A stretch of 6,273 bases of DNA, taken from contig JAGVMY010000053.1 of assembly GCA_020053565.1 (NCBI GenBank), positions 1 through 6,273 of the forward strand. Direction: 5' to 3'. Numbering within the stretch: the stretch's first letter is position 1; each line of letters opens with the position of its first letter. The stretch comes from Thermodesulfovibrionales bacterium (GTDB taxonomy: Bacteria; Nitrospirota; Thermodesulfovibrionia; Thermodesulfovibrionales; SM23-35). The notes under the pieces are model-generated. The model made no database searches, was not told the origin of the DNA, and saw nothing but the letters and a program-made list of their open reading frames with translations. Below, in pieces: positions 1 through 5,808 of the stretch. A program made the position numbers and the translations under genes.

Positions 1-975
1 ATGGCGAATAAGGTTCAGTGTGAGCTCTGCCCGAATGAATGTGTCCTGGAGAATAATCAACGGAGCAGATGCAGGGCAAGGATGAATAAGGATGGAGTTC
101 TTTTCAGCCTTGTGTATGGTAAACCCTGTGCAGTTCATGTTGACCCAATCGAAAAAAAACCATTCTCTCACTTTCTCCCCTCAACAACTGCATTTTCTAT
201 CGCAACTGCAGGATGTGTCCTCAGCTGTAAGTTCTGCCAGAACTGGCAGATATCTCAGGCAAAGCCCGAGGACACTGATACCTATGATTTGCCGCCGGAC
301 AGTGTGGTGAGACAGGCAATTTTTTATAAGTGCAGGTCAATCTCGTATACCTATACAGAGCCAACGGTTTTTTATGAATATATGTATGACACTGCACTCA
401 TTGCGAGGAAATACAATTTAAAAAACACGATGCATTCATGTGGCTATATGAAAGAGAAACCACTAAGGACATTATCAAAGCATATGGACGCTGCAAATAT
501 TGATTTAAAGGCATTCACAGAAGATTTTTACGGAAAGATATGCGGAGGGAGTCTTAAGCCGGTGCTCAATTCTCTTGTGGTCTTGAAGGAAGAGGGTGTA
601 TGGCTTGAGATCACCAATCTTGTCATACCAACACTGAATGATGATATGAAAAATATTAAAGAGATGTGCAGGTGGATCCTGAAGAACCTCGGTCCGGATG
701 TTCCGATACACTTCTCAAGATTTTACCCCAGTTATAAGTTAACTAATTTACCGCCCACACCTCTGGAGACACTTACAGAAGCAAGAAAGGCTGCAATGGA
801 TGTGGGCTTAAAATTTGTGTATATTGGTAACATACGACATGAAAGTGAAAGTACATTTTGCCCGAAGTGCAAAAAGATACTCATAGAAAGGACAGGGTAT
901 TTTGTTAAACAGAATAATATATCGAATGGGAAGTGCCGCTTCTGCGGCACTTCCATTGCAGGAGTATGGAGTTAA
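1..975 (+). CDS. amrS: AmmeMemoRadiSam system radical SAM enzyme (AmrS)
   Basis: This is a radical SAM protein of the AmrS family, which reductively cleaves S-adenosylmethionine at a [4Fe-4S] cluster; its substrate is not established. The cluster motif CxxxCxxC is C72, C76 and C79 (GCVLSCKFCQNW). It is preceded by the family-typical VDPIEKKPFSHFLP (about 47-60) and followed by YTYTEPTVFYEYM (116-128). An N-terminal Cys set (C7, C10, C14, C24) and a C-terminal CPKC/CRFC pair (C287, C290, C312, C315) look like extra metal sites. The gene starts exactly at the window edge, so the ATG at 1 may not be the true start. Family members usually carry about ten more residues (a K-E-A-x-F/Y-Y-E-K-L-like stretch) before the first Cys pair, and some carry a Tat signal. 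The stop lies 1 base before the next gene, whose Shine-Dalgarno sits inside the amrS 3' end, indicating an operon. The family call is firm; the exact 5' end is not. Confidence 0.93.
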   Translation: MANKVQCELCPNECVLENNQRSRCRARMNKDGVLFSLVYGKPCAVHVDPIEKKPFSHFLPSTTAFSIATAGCVLSCKFCQNWQISQAKPEDTDTYDLPPDSVVRQAIFYKCRSISYTYTEPTVFYEYMYDTALIARKYNLKNTMHSCGYMKEKPLRTLSKHMDAANIDLKAFTEDFYGKICGGSLKPVLNSLVVLKEEGVWLEITNLVIPTLNDDMKNIKEMCRWILKNLGPDVPIHFSRFYPSYKLTNLPPTPLETLTEARKAAMDVGLKFVYIGNIRHESESTFCPKCKKILIERTGYFVKQNNISNGKCRFCGTSIAGVWS

Positions 976-976
976 C

Positions 977-1174
977 ATGATTACAAATCTGAACAAAAAT
1001 AAAAAATCTTTGTCATCGCTCGATTCCGCACAGGTTGTCGCTGAGTCTGGCATATTGACAAGAAGAGAATTTCTCGGGTTCTTTTTATTAGGCGGTATGG
1101 TGAGCCTATTCGCTAAAAAGGTAGGAGCTGAACAAAAGCCAAAGGAGGCTATGTTCTGGAAAAGATTAGATTGA
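977..1174 (+). CDS. small Tat-signal protein between amrS and amrBA
   Basis: This 65-residue product begins at the ATG at 977, with GGAG at 968-971 five bases upstream; the open frame also extends further upstream inside amrS. Residues 28-34 are TRREFLG, a good twin-arginine motif. A hydrophobic run (FLGFFLLGGMVSLF, 32-45) and a possible signal-peptidase site VGA|EQ (49-51) follow. After cleavage only about 14 residues would remain, ending KEAMFWKRLD. From family knowledge, that ending resembles the start of many AmrS proteins, where it runs directly into the first Cys pair. This AmrS lacks that segment, yet here the segment lies downstream of amrS and ends in a stop. The gene could encode a genuine mini-protein, for example a Tat escort or membrane tether for AmrS or AmrB. 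It could instead be the leftover leader of a second, lost AmrS. Its stop overlaps the TTG of the next gene by 4 bases (TTGA). Confidence 0.72.
   Translation: MITNLNKNKKSLSSLDSAQVVAESGILTRREFLGFFLLGGMVSLFAKKVGAEQKPKEAMFWKRLD
1141..1148 (+). promoter_or_regulatory. strong Shine-Dalgarno upstream of amrBA
   Basis: AAAGGAGG lies inside the small Tat gene. It is 22 bases before the TTG at 1171, too far for normal use, but 7 bases before a CTG at 1156 that is in frame with the Memo/AMMECR1 gene. It is 2 bases before an ATG at 1151 that is in the frame of the small Tat gene and is only 8 codons, stop included, from the end of that gene. The spacing favours CTG 1156 as a possible initiation codon, or reinitiation at TTG 1171 through the TTGA overlap. 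Confidence 0.5.
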
Positions 1175-2592
1175 GTCTTAGAAAAATATTTCTCATTGCT
1201 GTCTGCTTACTCCTGACCTCTTTTCTTATTGAGTGCAGTGGTGAGATAAAGGAGCCATCTGTTGCCGGGACATTCTATCCTGCTCAGAAAGACACACTGA
1301 AGGCAATGGTTGATGACTTTCTCTCAAAAGCCCCAAGGAGCAGCTATAGCGGGAAACTCATCGCACTTATCGCTCCACATGCAGGCTATAAATTCTCAGG
1401 GCAGGTTGCCGCATATTCTTATAAACAAATTGAGGGGAGAGACATCAAGACTGTAATACTTATAGGAGCGAGCCATTCTAAGAGCTTCACCGGTATATCT
1501 GTGTATGCAAAAGGAAGCATGAGGACCCCTCTTGGAGATGTGAAGGTTAATGAAAAGATTGTAAGAGCTCTTCTCAATGAAAATGCAGATATACGTTTTT
1601 ATCGGGATGCCTTTGAGAGGGAACATTCACTCGAGGTGCAACTGCCATTTCTTCAGAGGGTAGTAAAGGATTTTACGATAGTGCCTGTTCTTACTGGTAC
1701 CCTCACAAAGAAGTCTTTCGAATATTTAACAGAAAGGCTTATAGAAATACTCCAGGAAGACGAAAAGACAATCATTGTTGCGAGCACAGACCTTTCACAC
1801 TTTCATGACTACCACACTGCAATGACAATGGACAGAAAGATGATAGATGCGATAGAGAGGATGTCTATCGGAGATATAGAGGGATATTTAATGAGCAGAG
1901 ATGCTGAGATGTGTGGTGGATATGCGGTTATCATCACTATGGCTGTTGCGAGAGGACTCGGTGCAAACAATGGTCTCCTTTACAAATATGCGAATTCAGG
2001 GGACATCACCAATGATAGGGACCGTGTTGTGGGATATGCAGCAATGGGATTTTATAAGACAGTACTTACAAAGGAGGAAAAAGAAGAGCTTCTCTCACTT
2101 GCAAGAAACGCAATCATTGATTATGTAATGCATAGAAAAACTTATGATGTCGAAATAAAAAATCCAAGACTCAAAGCGAATGGCGCGGTCTTTGTGACCA
2201 TAAAAAAGAATGATGCTTTAAGAGGCTGCATAGGGAATATTCATCCTGTGAAACCTCTTTACCAGGCAGTTATCAGTAATGCGATTTCTGCATCTTCACG
2301 TGATTCGAGGTTCCTTCCGATGAATAAAGAAGAACTCAAGGATATGGATATTGAAATCTCCATACTTTCTGCACTTGAACCAATAAAGGATACACGACAT
2401 ATCGAGATAGGAACACATGGGCTCTATATTGCAAAAGAACAACGGAGAGGCCTTCTTCTCCCCCAGGTTGCAAAGGAACATGGATGGGACAGAGATACGT
2501 TTCTTGAGCAGTTGTGCATGAAAGCAGGACTTCCAAAAGATGCATGGAGAGATGCAAAGCTTTATAGATTTACTGCTGAAATCATACCGTAA
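1171..2592 (+). CDS. amrB: Memo-AMMECR1 fusion (AmmeMemoRadiSam proteins B and A) with N-terminal signal
   Basis: This 473-residue protein joins the two non-radical-SAM partners of the system. The Memo (AmrB) domain spans about residues 29-297, from PSVAGTFYP. Its metal-site candidates, by comparison with human MEMO1, are H70 (APHAGY), H102 (GASHS) and C248 (EMCGG), with the conserved EHSLEVQLPF at 151-160 and DLSHFHDY at 207-214. The AMMECR1 (AmrA) domain spans about 300-473 and carries the hallmark LRGCIGNI at 350-357. Residues 1-24 form a basic start, a hydrophobic core (IFLIAVCLLLTSFLI) and then ECSG. This looks like a signal peptide or anchor and is reminiscent of a lipobox, but the Glu at -1 is non-canonical. 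The product may therefore act outside the cytoplasmic membrane, unlike most Memo proteins. The TTG at 1171 overlaps the previous stop. An in-frame CTG at 1156 has better Shine-Dalgarno spacing and would add five residues (MEKIR). A stop at 1129-1131 closes the frame upstream. The biochemical role of the family is unknown. Confidence 0.92.
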   Translation: MSLRKIFLIAVCLLLTSFLIECSGEIKEPSVAGTFYPAQKDTLKAMVDDFLSKAPRSSYSGKLIALIAPHAGYKFSGQVAAYSYKQIEGRDIKTVILIGASHSKSFTGISVYAKGSMRTPLGDVKVNEKIVRALLNENADIRFYRDAFEREHSLEVQLPFLQRVVKDFTIVPVLTGTLTKKSFEYLTERLIEILQEDEKTIIVASTDLSHFHDYHTAMTMDRKMIDAIERMSIGDIEGYLMSRDAEMCGGYAVIITMAVARGLGANNGLLYKYANSGDITNDRDRVVGYAAMGFYKTVLTKEEKEELLSLARNAIIDYVMHRKTYDVEIKNPRLKANGAVFVTIKKNDALRGCIGNIHPVKPLYQAVISNAISASSRDSRFLPMNKEELKDMDIEISILSALEPIKDTRHIEIGTHGLYIAKEQRRGLLLPQVAKEHGWDRDTFLEQLCMKAGLPKDAWRDAKLYRFTAEIIP

Positions 2593-2626
2593 TCCGACCT
2601 CTCTCAGAATAGTCACCATTTTTATG

Positions 2627-2747
2627 AAACAGGCAGGACAGAGCATTTTCGCTCATTCTCGTCCCCCGATATACATCGGGAGACTCCGAGGTAAATTCTT
2701 TCTTCGAAAGAATTTAAAACCGTTCAAATACTCTGTCCTACCTGTTT
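2627..2747. repeat. 121-base palindromic element with 17-base inverted arms and nested hairpins
   Basis: The arm at 2627-2643 (AAACAGGCAGGACAGAG) is the reverse complement of 2731-2747 with one mismatch (C2634 opposite A2740). Inside are two further hairpins. One is 2661-2670 with 2675-2684, ten pairs with one C/A mismatch around an ATAC loop. The other is 2692-2701 with 2707-2716, ten perfect pairs around CTTCG. In single-stranded form it would fold into a three-way cloverleaf-like structure. It starts 34 bases after the amrBA stop. It could be a REP- or MITE-like dispersed repeat, or a 3' structure that stabilises or ends the amr transcript. No clear target-site duplication is visible at its edges, and no U-run follows the hairpins as in a standard terminator. 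Confidence 0.7.
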
Positions 2748-2749
2748 AT

Positions 2750-2775
2750 ATTATTCTTAATGAATGAATAATTTT
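2750..2775 (+). terminator. weak AT-rich hairpin with short T tract, possible terminator
   Basis: ATTATTC (2750-2756) pairs with GAATAAT (2766-2772) over a 9-base loop and is followed by a short T run (2772-2775). The stem is all A/T except one G-C pair and the T tract is short, so it would be a poor intrinsic terminator. It lies between the amr operon and the nrd promoter, where a terminator would be expected. Confidence 0.22.
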
Positions 2776-2852
2776 GACTAACAATCTCTCAACACCCATT
2801 TCACTGAGAAAACTCTTTTAAATCAATTCATTAGAAAAATTCTACTTTTCCC

Positions 2853-2881
2853 TTGACATCCACAATATATTGTGGTTTAAT
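2853..2881 (+). promoter_or_regulatory. sigma70-type promoter for the nrdJ unit
   Basis: A perfect -35 TTGACA (2853-2858), a 17-base spacer and a -10 TTTAAT (2876-2881, five of six consensus bases) form a near-ideal promoter. Transcription would start around 2887-2889, giving a leader of about 45 bases before the ATG at 2934. The spacer almost exactly contains the NrdR-type palindrome, so repressor binding would block RNA polymerase. Confidence 0.82.
2860..2875. promoter_or_regulatory. NrdR box (perfect 16-base palindrome)
   Basis: CCACAATATATTGTGG is a perfect inverted repeat. It matches the known NrdR operator pattern (aCACwATATATwGTGt) at 14 of 16 positions, differing only at the outermost pair. 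NrdR is the ATP/dATP-sensing repressor of ribonucleotide reductase genes. The site lies in the promoter spacer directly upstream of the unit containing nrdJ, the expected target. No nrdR gene is in the window. Confidence 0.88.
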
Positions 2882-2901
2882 TACTAAAAATTGATTTTAT
2901 A

Positions 2902-2917
2902 GCACAAATTGTTGATA
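2902..2917. promoter_or_regulatory. possible second, degenerate NrdR box
   Basis: NrdR boxes usually come in pairs spaced by whole helical turns. The sequence at 2902-2917 (GCACAAATTGTTGATA) begins 42 bases after the first box, about four turns. It keeps the CACAA left half and part of the right half, matching about 10 of 16 consensus positions. It would lie just downstream of the transcription start. The spacing is the main argument; the sequence match is weak. Confidence 0.4.
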
Positions 2918-2933
2918 TTATAACGGGGGTTGA

Positions 2934-3116
2934 ATGGAGGTTTGTGAGGGATTTGAAGATTGGCTTGCATGTTCGAGATGCCCTCATTCGTGCACGAAGA
3001 TGTGCCCCATTGAGGGGGAAAATGTGATAGAGGAGATGAAAAGGAAGATCAGGCTGATACAGGGACACAGTGGATATAAAAGCATGCTCATGAAAGGTAA
3101 AGGAGAAAAGGAGTGA
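2934..3116 (+). CDS. small cysteine-rich protein upstream of nrdJ, function unknown
   Basis: This 60-residue protein starts at ATG 2934, with GGGGGT (2925-2930) four bases upstream. Five cysteines fall in the first 24 residues: C4, then C13, C16, C20 and C24 in ACSRCPHSCTKMCP, a CxxCxxxCxxxC pattern. Such a pattern could bind zinc or an Fe-S cluster or serve as a thiol pair. The rest is a charged, Lys- and Glu-rich helix-like segment (about 27-43) and a basic tail. It has no signal peptide or membrane segment. It is the first gene after the NrdR-controlled promoter and lies 42 bases before nrdJ, so it is probably co-expressed with ribonucleotide reductase. A role as thiol donor, metal-binding helper or small regulator is only a guess from position and Cys content. 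I do not recognise the family. Confidence 0.65.
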   Translation: MEVCEGFEDWLACSRCPHSCTKMCPIEGENVIEEMKRKIRLIQGHSGYKSMLMKGKGEKE

Positions 3117-3158
3117 CGGAATGGAATTTTTAACTATGAATCTTAAAAGAGGTTTATT

Positions 3159-5375
3159 ATGAAGATGCTTAATAGTCTTTCTCTTACACCAAATGCATTG
3201 AAAGTCCTTGAGAAGAGGTATCTGAAAAAGGACGAAGAGGGAAAAGTTGTCGAAACCCCCGAGGAACTTTTCAGACATGTTGCAAAGGCAATTGCATCCG
3301 CAGATTTACACTATGGTAAATCAGAGAGAGATGTTCAGAGCAGTGAAGAGGAATTCTATAAGATGACGGGGTCTCTTGATTTCCTTCCGAACAGCCCTAC
3401 ACTTATGAATGCGGGGAGAAGACTCGGACAGTTGAGCGCATGTTTTGTTCTTCCTGTTGAAGACTCTATGGAATCTATATTCGATGCAGTGAAACATACA
3501 GCAATCATTCATAAATCAGGTGGTGGCACAGGTTTTAGTTTTTCGAGGCTGAGACCAAACGGAGACATTGTTGGCTCCACAAAGGGCGTCTCCTCAGGAC
3601 CCGTGTCTTTCATGACTGTCTTTGATACTGCCACAGAGGCGGTGAAGCAGGGCGGAACAAGAAGGGGCGCGAACATGGGCATCCTGCGTGTAGACCACCC
3701 TGATATACTCAGCTTTATCACCTGCAAGGATGACAATAAAAAGTTCAATAACTTTAATATCTCCGTAGCTGTCACCGATGAGTTCATGCGCGCTGTAGAG
3801 GAAGACAAATCCTATGACCTCATTAATCCCCGGACAGGAAAGGTTACGAACTCTCTCAAGGCAAGAGATGTGTTTCATCTCATCGTAGAACACGCATGGA
3901 AAAACGGAGAACCCGGCATTGTCTTCATCGAAAGAGTGAATGAATCAAACCCTACTCCGCGTATAGGGCGAATAGAATCAACGAACCCCTGTGGCGAGCA
4001 ACCCCTTCTTCCTTATGAATCATGTAACCTTGGCTCTATAAATCTCGCAAGGATGGTGAACATTGAACGCAGAGAAGTGAACTGGAATAAATTGAGAGAT
4101 ATCACATGGGAGGCAGTCCATTTTCTCGACAATGTGATCGATATCAACAAATATCCTATCCAGAAAATCGAAGAGATGACAAAGGCAAACAGAAAGATCG
4201 GACTTGGTGTCATGGGATGGGCAGACATGCTCATACAGCTCGGTATCCCCTATAACTCAGAAAGTGCGGTAAAATGTGCAGAGGAGTTAATGGGATTCAT
4301 CCAGCAGGAAGGCAAAAACGCATCAGCTGCAATCGTACAAGAGCGTGGAGTCTTCCCAAACTATGAAGGAAGCATCTATGATGGCAAGATAAAACTCAGG
4401 AATGCAACCATCACCACCATAGCGCCAACCGGTACCCTTTCGATAATCGCAGGTTGTTCATCAGGGATAGAACCTCTTTTTGCAGTCTCCTATGTGAAGA
4501 CCGTGATGGAGGGAACAAAGCTCATCGAAGTAAATCCTTTCTTTGAAAAGTTAGCAAAGGACCGTGGATTCTGGAGCAGAGAGCTTATGGAGAAGATTGC
4601 AGATAAAGGATCCATACAGGATTTTGATGAGATACCTGCTGATGTCAAGTCTGTTTTTGTAACAGCCCATGACATCACCCCTATGGAACATATCACCACT
4701 CAGGCAGCATTTCAGAAATTCGTTGATAATGCTGTTTCAAAGACAGTGAATTTCCCCCATAATGCAACACCAAAAGATGTTGAAGAGGTCTATTTACTTG
4801 CATACAAGCTCGGCTGTAAAGGCGTCACTGTTTACAGGGATGGCTCGAGAGATGAACAGGTACTCACAAAAGGCACAAAAGCAGAGCAGCCTACAGAATC
4901 AAGACAAAAGATTGTGCCGAGAAAAAGGCCGAATATGATGAAAGGCGCGACACGGTTTATGAAAACAGGCTGTGGAAATCTCTATGTGACCATCAACGAA
5001 GATGAAGAAGGGCATCTCTTTGAACTCTTCACCTCTATGGGAAAAGCAGGCGGATGTGCTGCAAGCCAGTCAGAGGCAATTGGGAGACTTGTCTCACTTG
5101 CATTCAGGTCTAATATAGAACCAGAGGAGGTCATTAATCAGTTGAAAGGGATTTCCTGCCACTCACCTACATGGTATGACGGAGGGAGAATTCTTTCCTG
5201 CTCAGATGCCATTGCAAGGTCCCTCGAGAGATACCATGAAAAAGGGAGAAAGGGCAATGGAGACGAACATAAAGTGATAATGCTCATGGGCGCATGTCCT
5301 GAATGCGGTGGCGCTATAGAACACGAAGGAGGCTGCGCAGTTTGTCACAATTGCGGGTTTACAAAATGCGGGTAA
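3159..5375 (+). CDS. nrdJ: adenosylcobalamin-dependent (class II) ribonucleoside reductase
   Basis: This cytoplasmic enzyme reduces ribonucleotides to deoxyribonucleotides using a thiyl radical made with coenzyme B12, without oxygen or a second subunit. The 738 residues show the catalytic segment NPCGEQPLLPYESCNLGS. C278 is the radical cysteine, N276 and E280 are the active-site partners, and C289 lies 11 residues on. C289 forms the redox pair with C95 (LSACFVLP), matching Thermotoga maritima NrdJ C322, N320, E324, C333 and C134. PTGTLSI (423-429) is the phosphate-binding turn. A TSCPD-type domain covers about 600-690. The tail has C713/C716 and C726/C729/C732/C737, a zinc-ribbon-like region whose final cysteines probably re-reduce the active site. 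AGAGG (3148-3152) six bases before the ATG supports the start. Expression is probably under NrdR control from the promoter at 2853. The last 18 codons lie partly within a direct repeat whose second copy closes the window. Confidence 0.97.
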   Translation: MKMLNSLSLTPNALKVLEKRYLKKDEEGKVVETPEELFRHVAKAIASADLHYGKSERDVQSSEEEFYKMTGSLDFLPNSPTLMNAGRRLGQLSACFVLPVEDSMESIFDAVKHTAIIHKSGGGTGFSFSRLRPNGDIVGSTKGVSSGPVSFMTVFDTATEAVKQGGTRRGANMGILRVDHPDILSFITCKDDNKKFNNFNISVAVTDEFMRAVEEDKSYDLINPRTGKVTNSLKARDVFHLIVEHAWKNGEPGIVFIERVNESNPTPRIGRIESTNPCGEQPLLPYESCNLGSINLARMVNIERREVNWNKLRDITWEAVHFLDNVIDINKYPIQKIEEMTKANRKIGLGVMGWADMLIQLGIPYNSESAVKCAEELMGFIQQEGKNASAAIVQERGVFPNYEGSIYDGKIKLRNATITTIAPTGTLSIIAGCSSGIEPLFAVSYVKTVMEGTKLIEVNPFFEKLAKDRGFWSRELMEKIADKGSIQDFDEIPADVKSVFVTAHDITPMEHITTQAAFQKFVDNAVSKTVNFPHNATPKDVEEVYLLAYKLGCKGVTVYRDGSRDEQVLTKGTKAEQPTESRQKIVPRKRPNMMKGATRFMKTGCGNLYVTINEDEEGHLFELFTSMGKAGGCAASQSEAIGRLVSLAFRSNIEPEEVINQLKGISCHSPTWYDGGRILSCSDAIARSLERYHEKGRKGNGDEHKVIMLMGACPECGGAIEHEGGCAVCHNCGFTKCG
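5322..5362 (+). repeat. direct repeat, copy 1 (within the 3' end of nrdJ)
   Basis: This segment encodes NrdJ residues 722 to 734 (HEGGCAVCHNCGF) plus two bases. It matches 6233-6273 at 39 of 41 positions; the last 32 bases (5331-5362) are identical. The two copies start 911 bases apart and flank the MntA/HepT pair. Confidence 0.9.
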
Positions 5376-5379
5376 TTCC

Positions 5380-5808
5380 GTGGATAATGACAAAGACGTA
5401 AAGCATATTATTCAGTATTTCAAAGGAATGGACGAAGTCTCAGCTTTGTATATTTTTGGAAGTTTCGCTAAAAGCAAGAAGACCGGAGAAAGTGACATAG
5501 ATATCGCTGTCATTGTTGATGAGTCAAAATTGAAAAAAAGAGACTTTGAACTCCTCAAGAAAAAGTACTACGCTGCATCACCCACATTTTCGATGAGGTC
5601 TGTAGATATTGTCATCCTCAACACAGCACCGCTGTTTCTTAAATATCAGGTGCTAAAGACAGGCAGAATCCTTTTTGACAGGAACAGGAAACTCAGGGTC
5701 AAGTTCACAGAAAGGGCAATTACCGAATACCTCGATTATAAACCCATTCAGGATATCTGTTTAAAGGCAGTAGCAAAGCGCTTCAGGGAGGCGAACATTG
5801 GTAGATAA
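5380..5808 (+). CDS. mntA: MntA-like minimal nucleotidyltransferase antitoxin
   Basis: This is a 142-residue MNT-family nucleotidyltransferase. The motif GSFAKSKKTGESDID (27-41) fits the GSx10DxD signature exactly, with D39 and D41 as metal ligands and D76 (SVDIVIL) as the likely third catalytic Asp. In characterised MntA/HepT pairs this enzyme adds AMP units to a Tyr of the HEPN toxin and so inactivates it. The start chosen is GTG 5380, 4 bases after the nrdJ stop. It retains an N-terminal helix (to about residue 16) before the nucleotidyltransferase core. An in-frame ATG at 5428 would remove that helix and has a badly spaced ribosome site. The Shine-Dalgarno before the GTG is weak, so translation may be coupled to nrdJ. 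No separate promoter is evident. The 3' end overlaps the toxin gene by 11 bases. Confidence 0.88.
   Translation: MDNDKDVKHIIQYFKGMDEVSALYIFGSFAKSKKTGESDIDIAVIVDESKLKKRDFELLKKKYYAASPTFSMRSVDIVILNTAPLFLKYQVLKTGRILFDRNRKLRVKFTERAITEYLDYKPIQDICLKAVAKRFREANIGR
5786..5791 (+). promoter_or_regulatory. ribosome binding site deciding the hepT start
   Basis: GGGAGG inside the end of mntA lies six bases before the TTG at 5798. This supports the TTG as the toxin start even though no ATG is available near the expected N-terminus. Confidence 0.7.

Larger units (their letters stand above)
2593..2933. other. 341-base intergenic region between the amr operon and the nrdJ unit
   Basis: No convincing gene lies here; the open frames on both strands lack family features. 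The left half holds the inverted-arm element at 2627-2747. The middle is AT-rich, with a weak hairpin at 2750-2772 and otherwise nothing recognisable from about 2776 to 2850. The right end holds the promoter, the NrdR-type palindrome and a short leader of roughly 45 bases. No tRNA, CRISPR or cobalamin riboswitch is visible. Confidence 0.8.

Noticed and set aside
902..976. Upstream extension of the small Tat ORF to ATG 902
   Set aside because: It would lie within the amrS coding region, giving an unlikely 75-base overlap. ATG 977 has GGAG at the right distance and places the Tat motif near the N-terminus.
2296..2646. 116-codon open frame on the minus strand across the end of amrBA
   Set aside because: It lies antisense to the AMMECR1 domain, has no recognisable motif, and crosses into the inverted-arm element. 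The + strand coding is clear.
2540..2767. 75-codon + strand open frame running from the end of amrBA through the inverted-arm element
   Set aside because: It overlaps the amrBA C-terminus in another frame, and its later part merely translates the palindromic element. No suitable ribosome site or family feature is seen.
2882..2933. Cobalamin riboswitch upstream of the B12-dependent nrdJ unit
   Set aside because: The predicted leader is only about 45 bases, too short for a cobalamin riboswitch, and I see no B12-box-like sequence. The NrdR palindrome explains the regulation better.
3121..3162. 13-codon mini-ORF (MEFLTMNLKRGLL) ending in an ATGA overlap with the nrdJ start
   Set aside because: The overlap is suggestive of a leader peptide. 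It has no Shine-Dalgarno of its own beyond the end of the previous gene and no run of regulatory codons, so chance is as likely.
2877..3278. 133-codon open frame on the minus strand over the small Cys-rich gene and the nrdJ start
   Set aside because: It has no motif and is antisense to the promoter leader and two supported genes. It is most likely a by-product of the base composition.
5376..5430. ATG at 5428 as the mntA start
   Set aside because: It would remove the N-terminal helix before GSFAKS, and its GGA is only one base from the ATG. GTG 5380 gives the usual MntA length.
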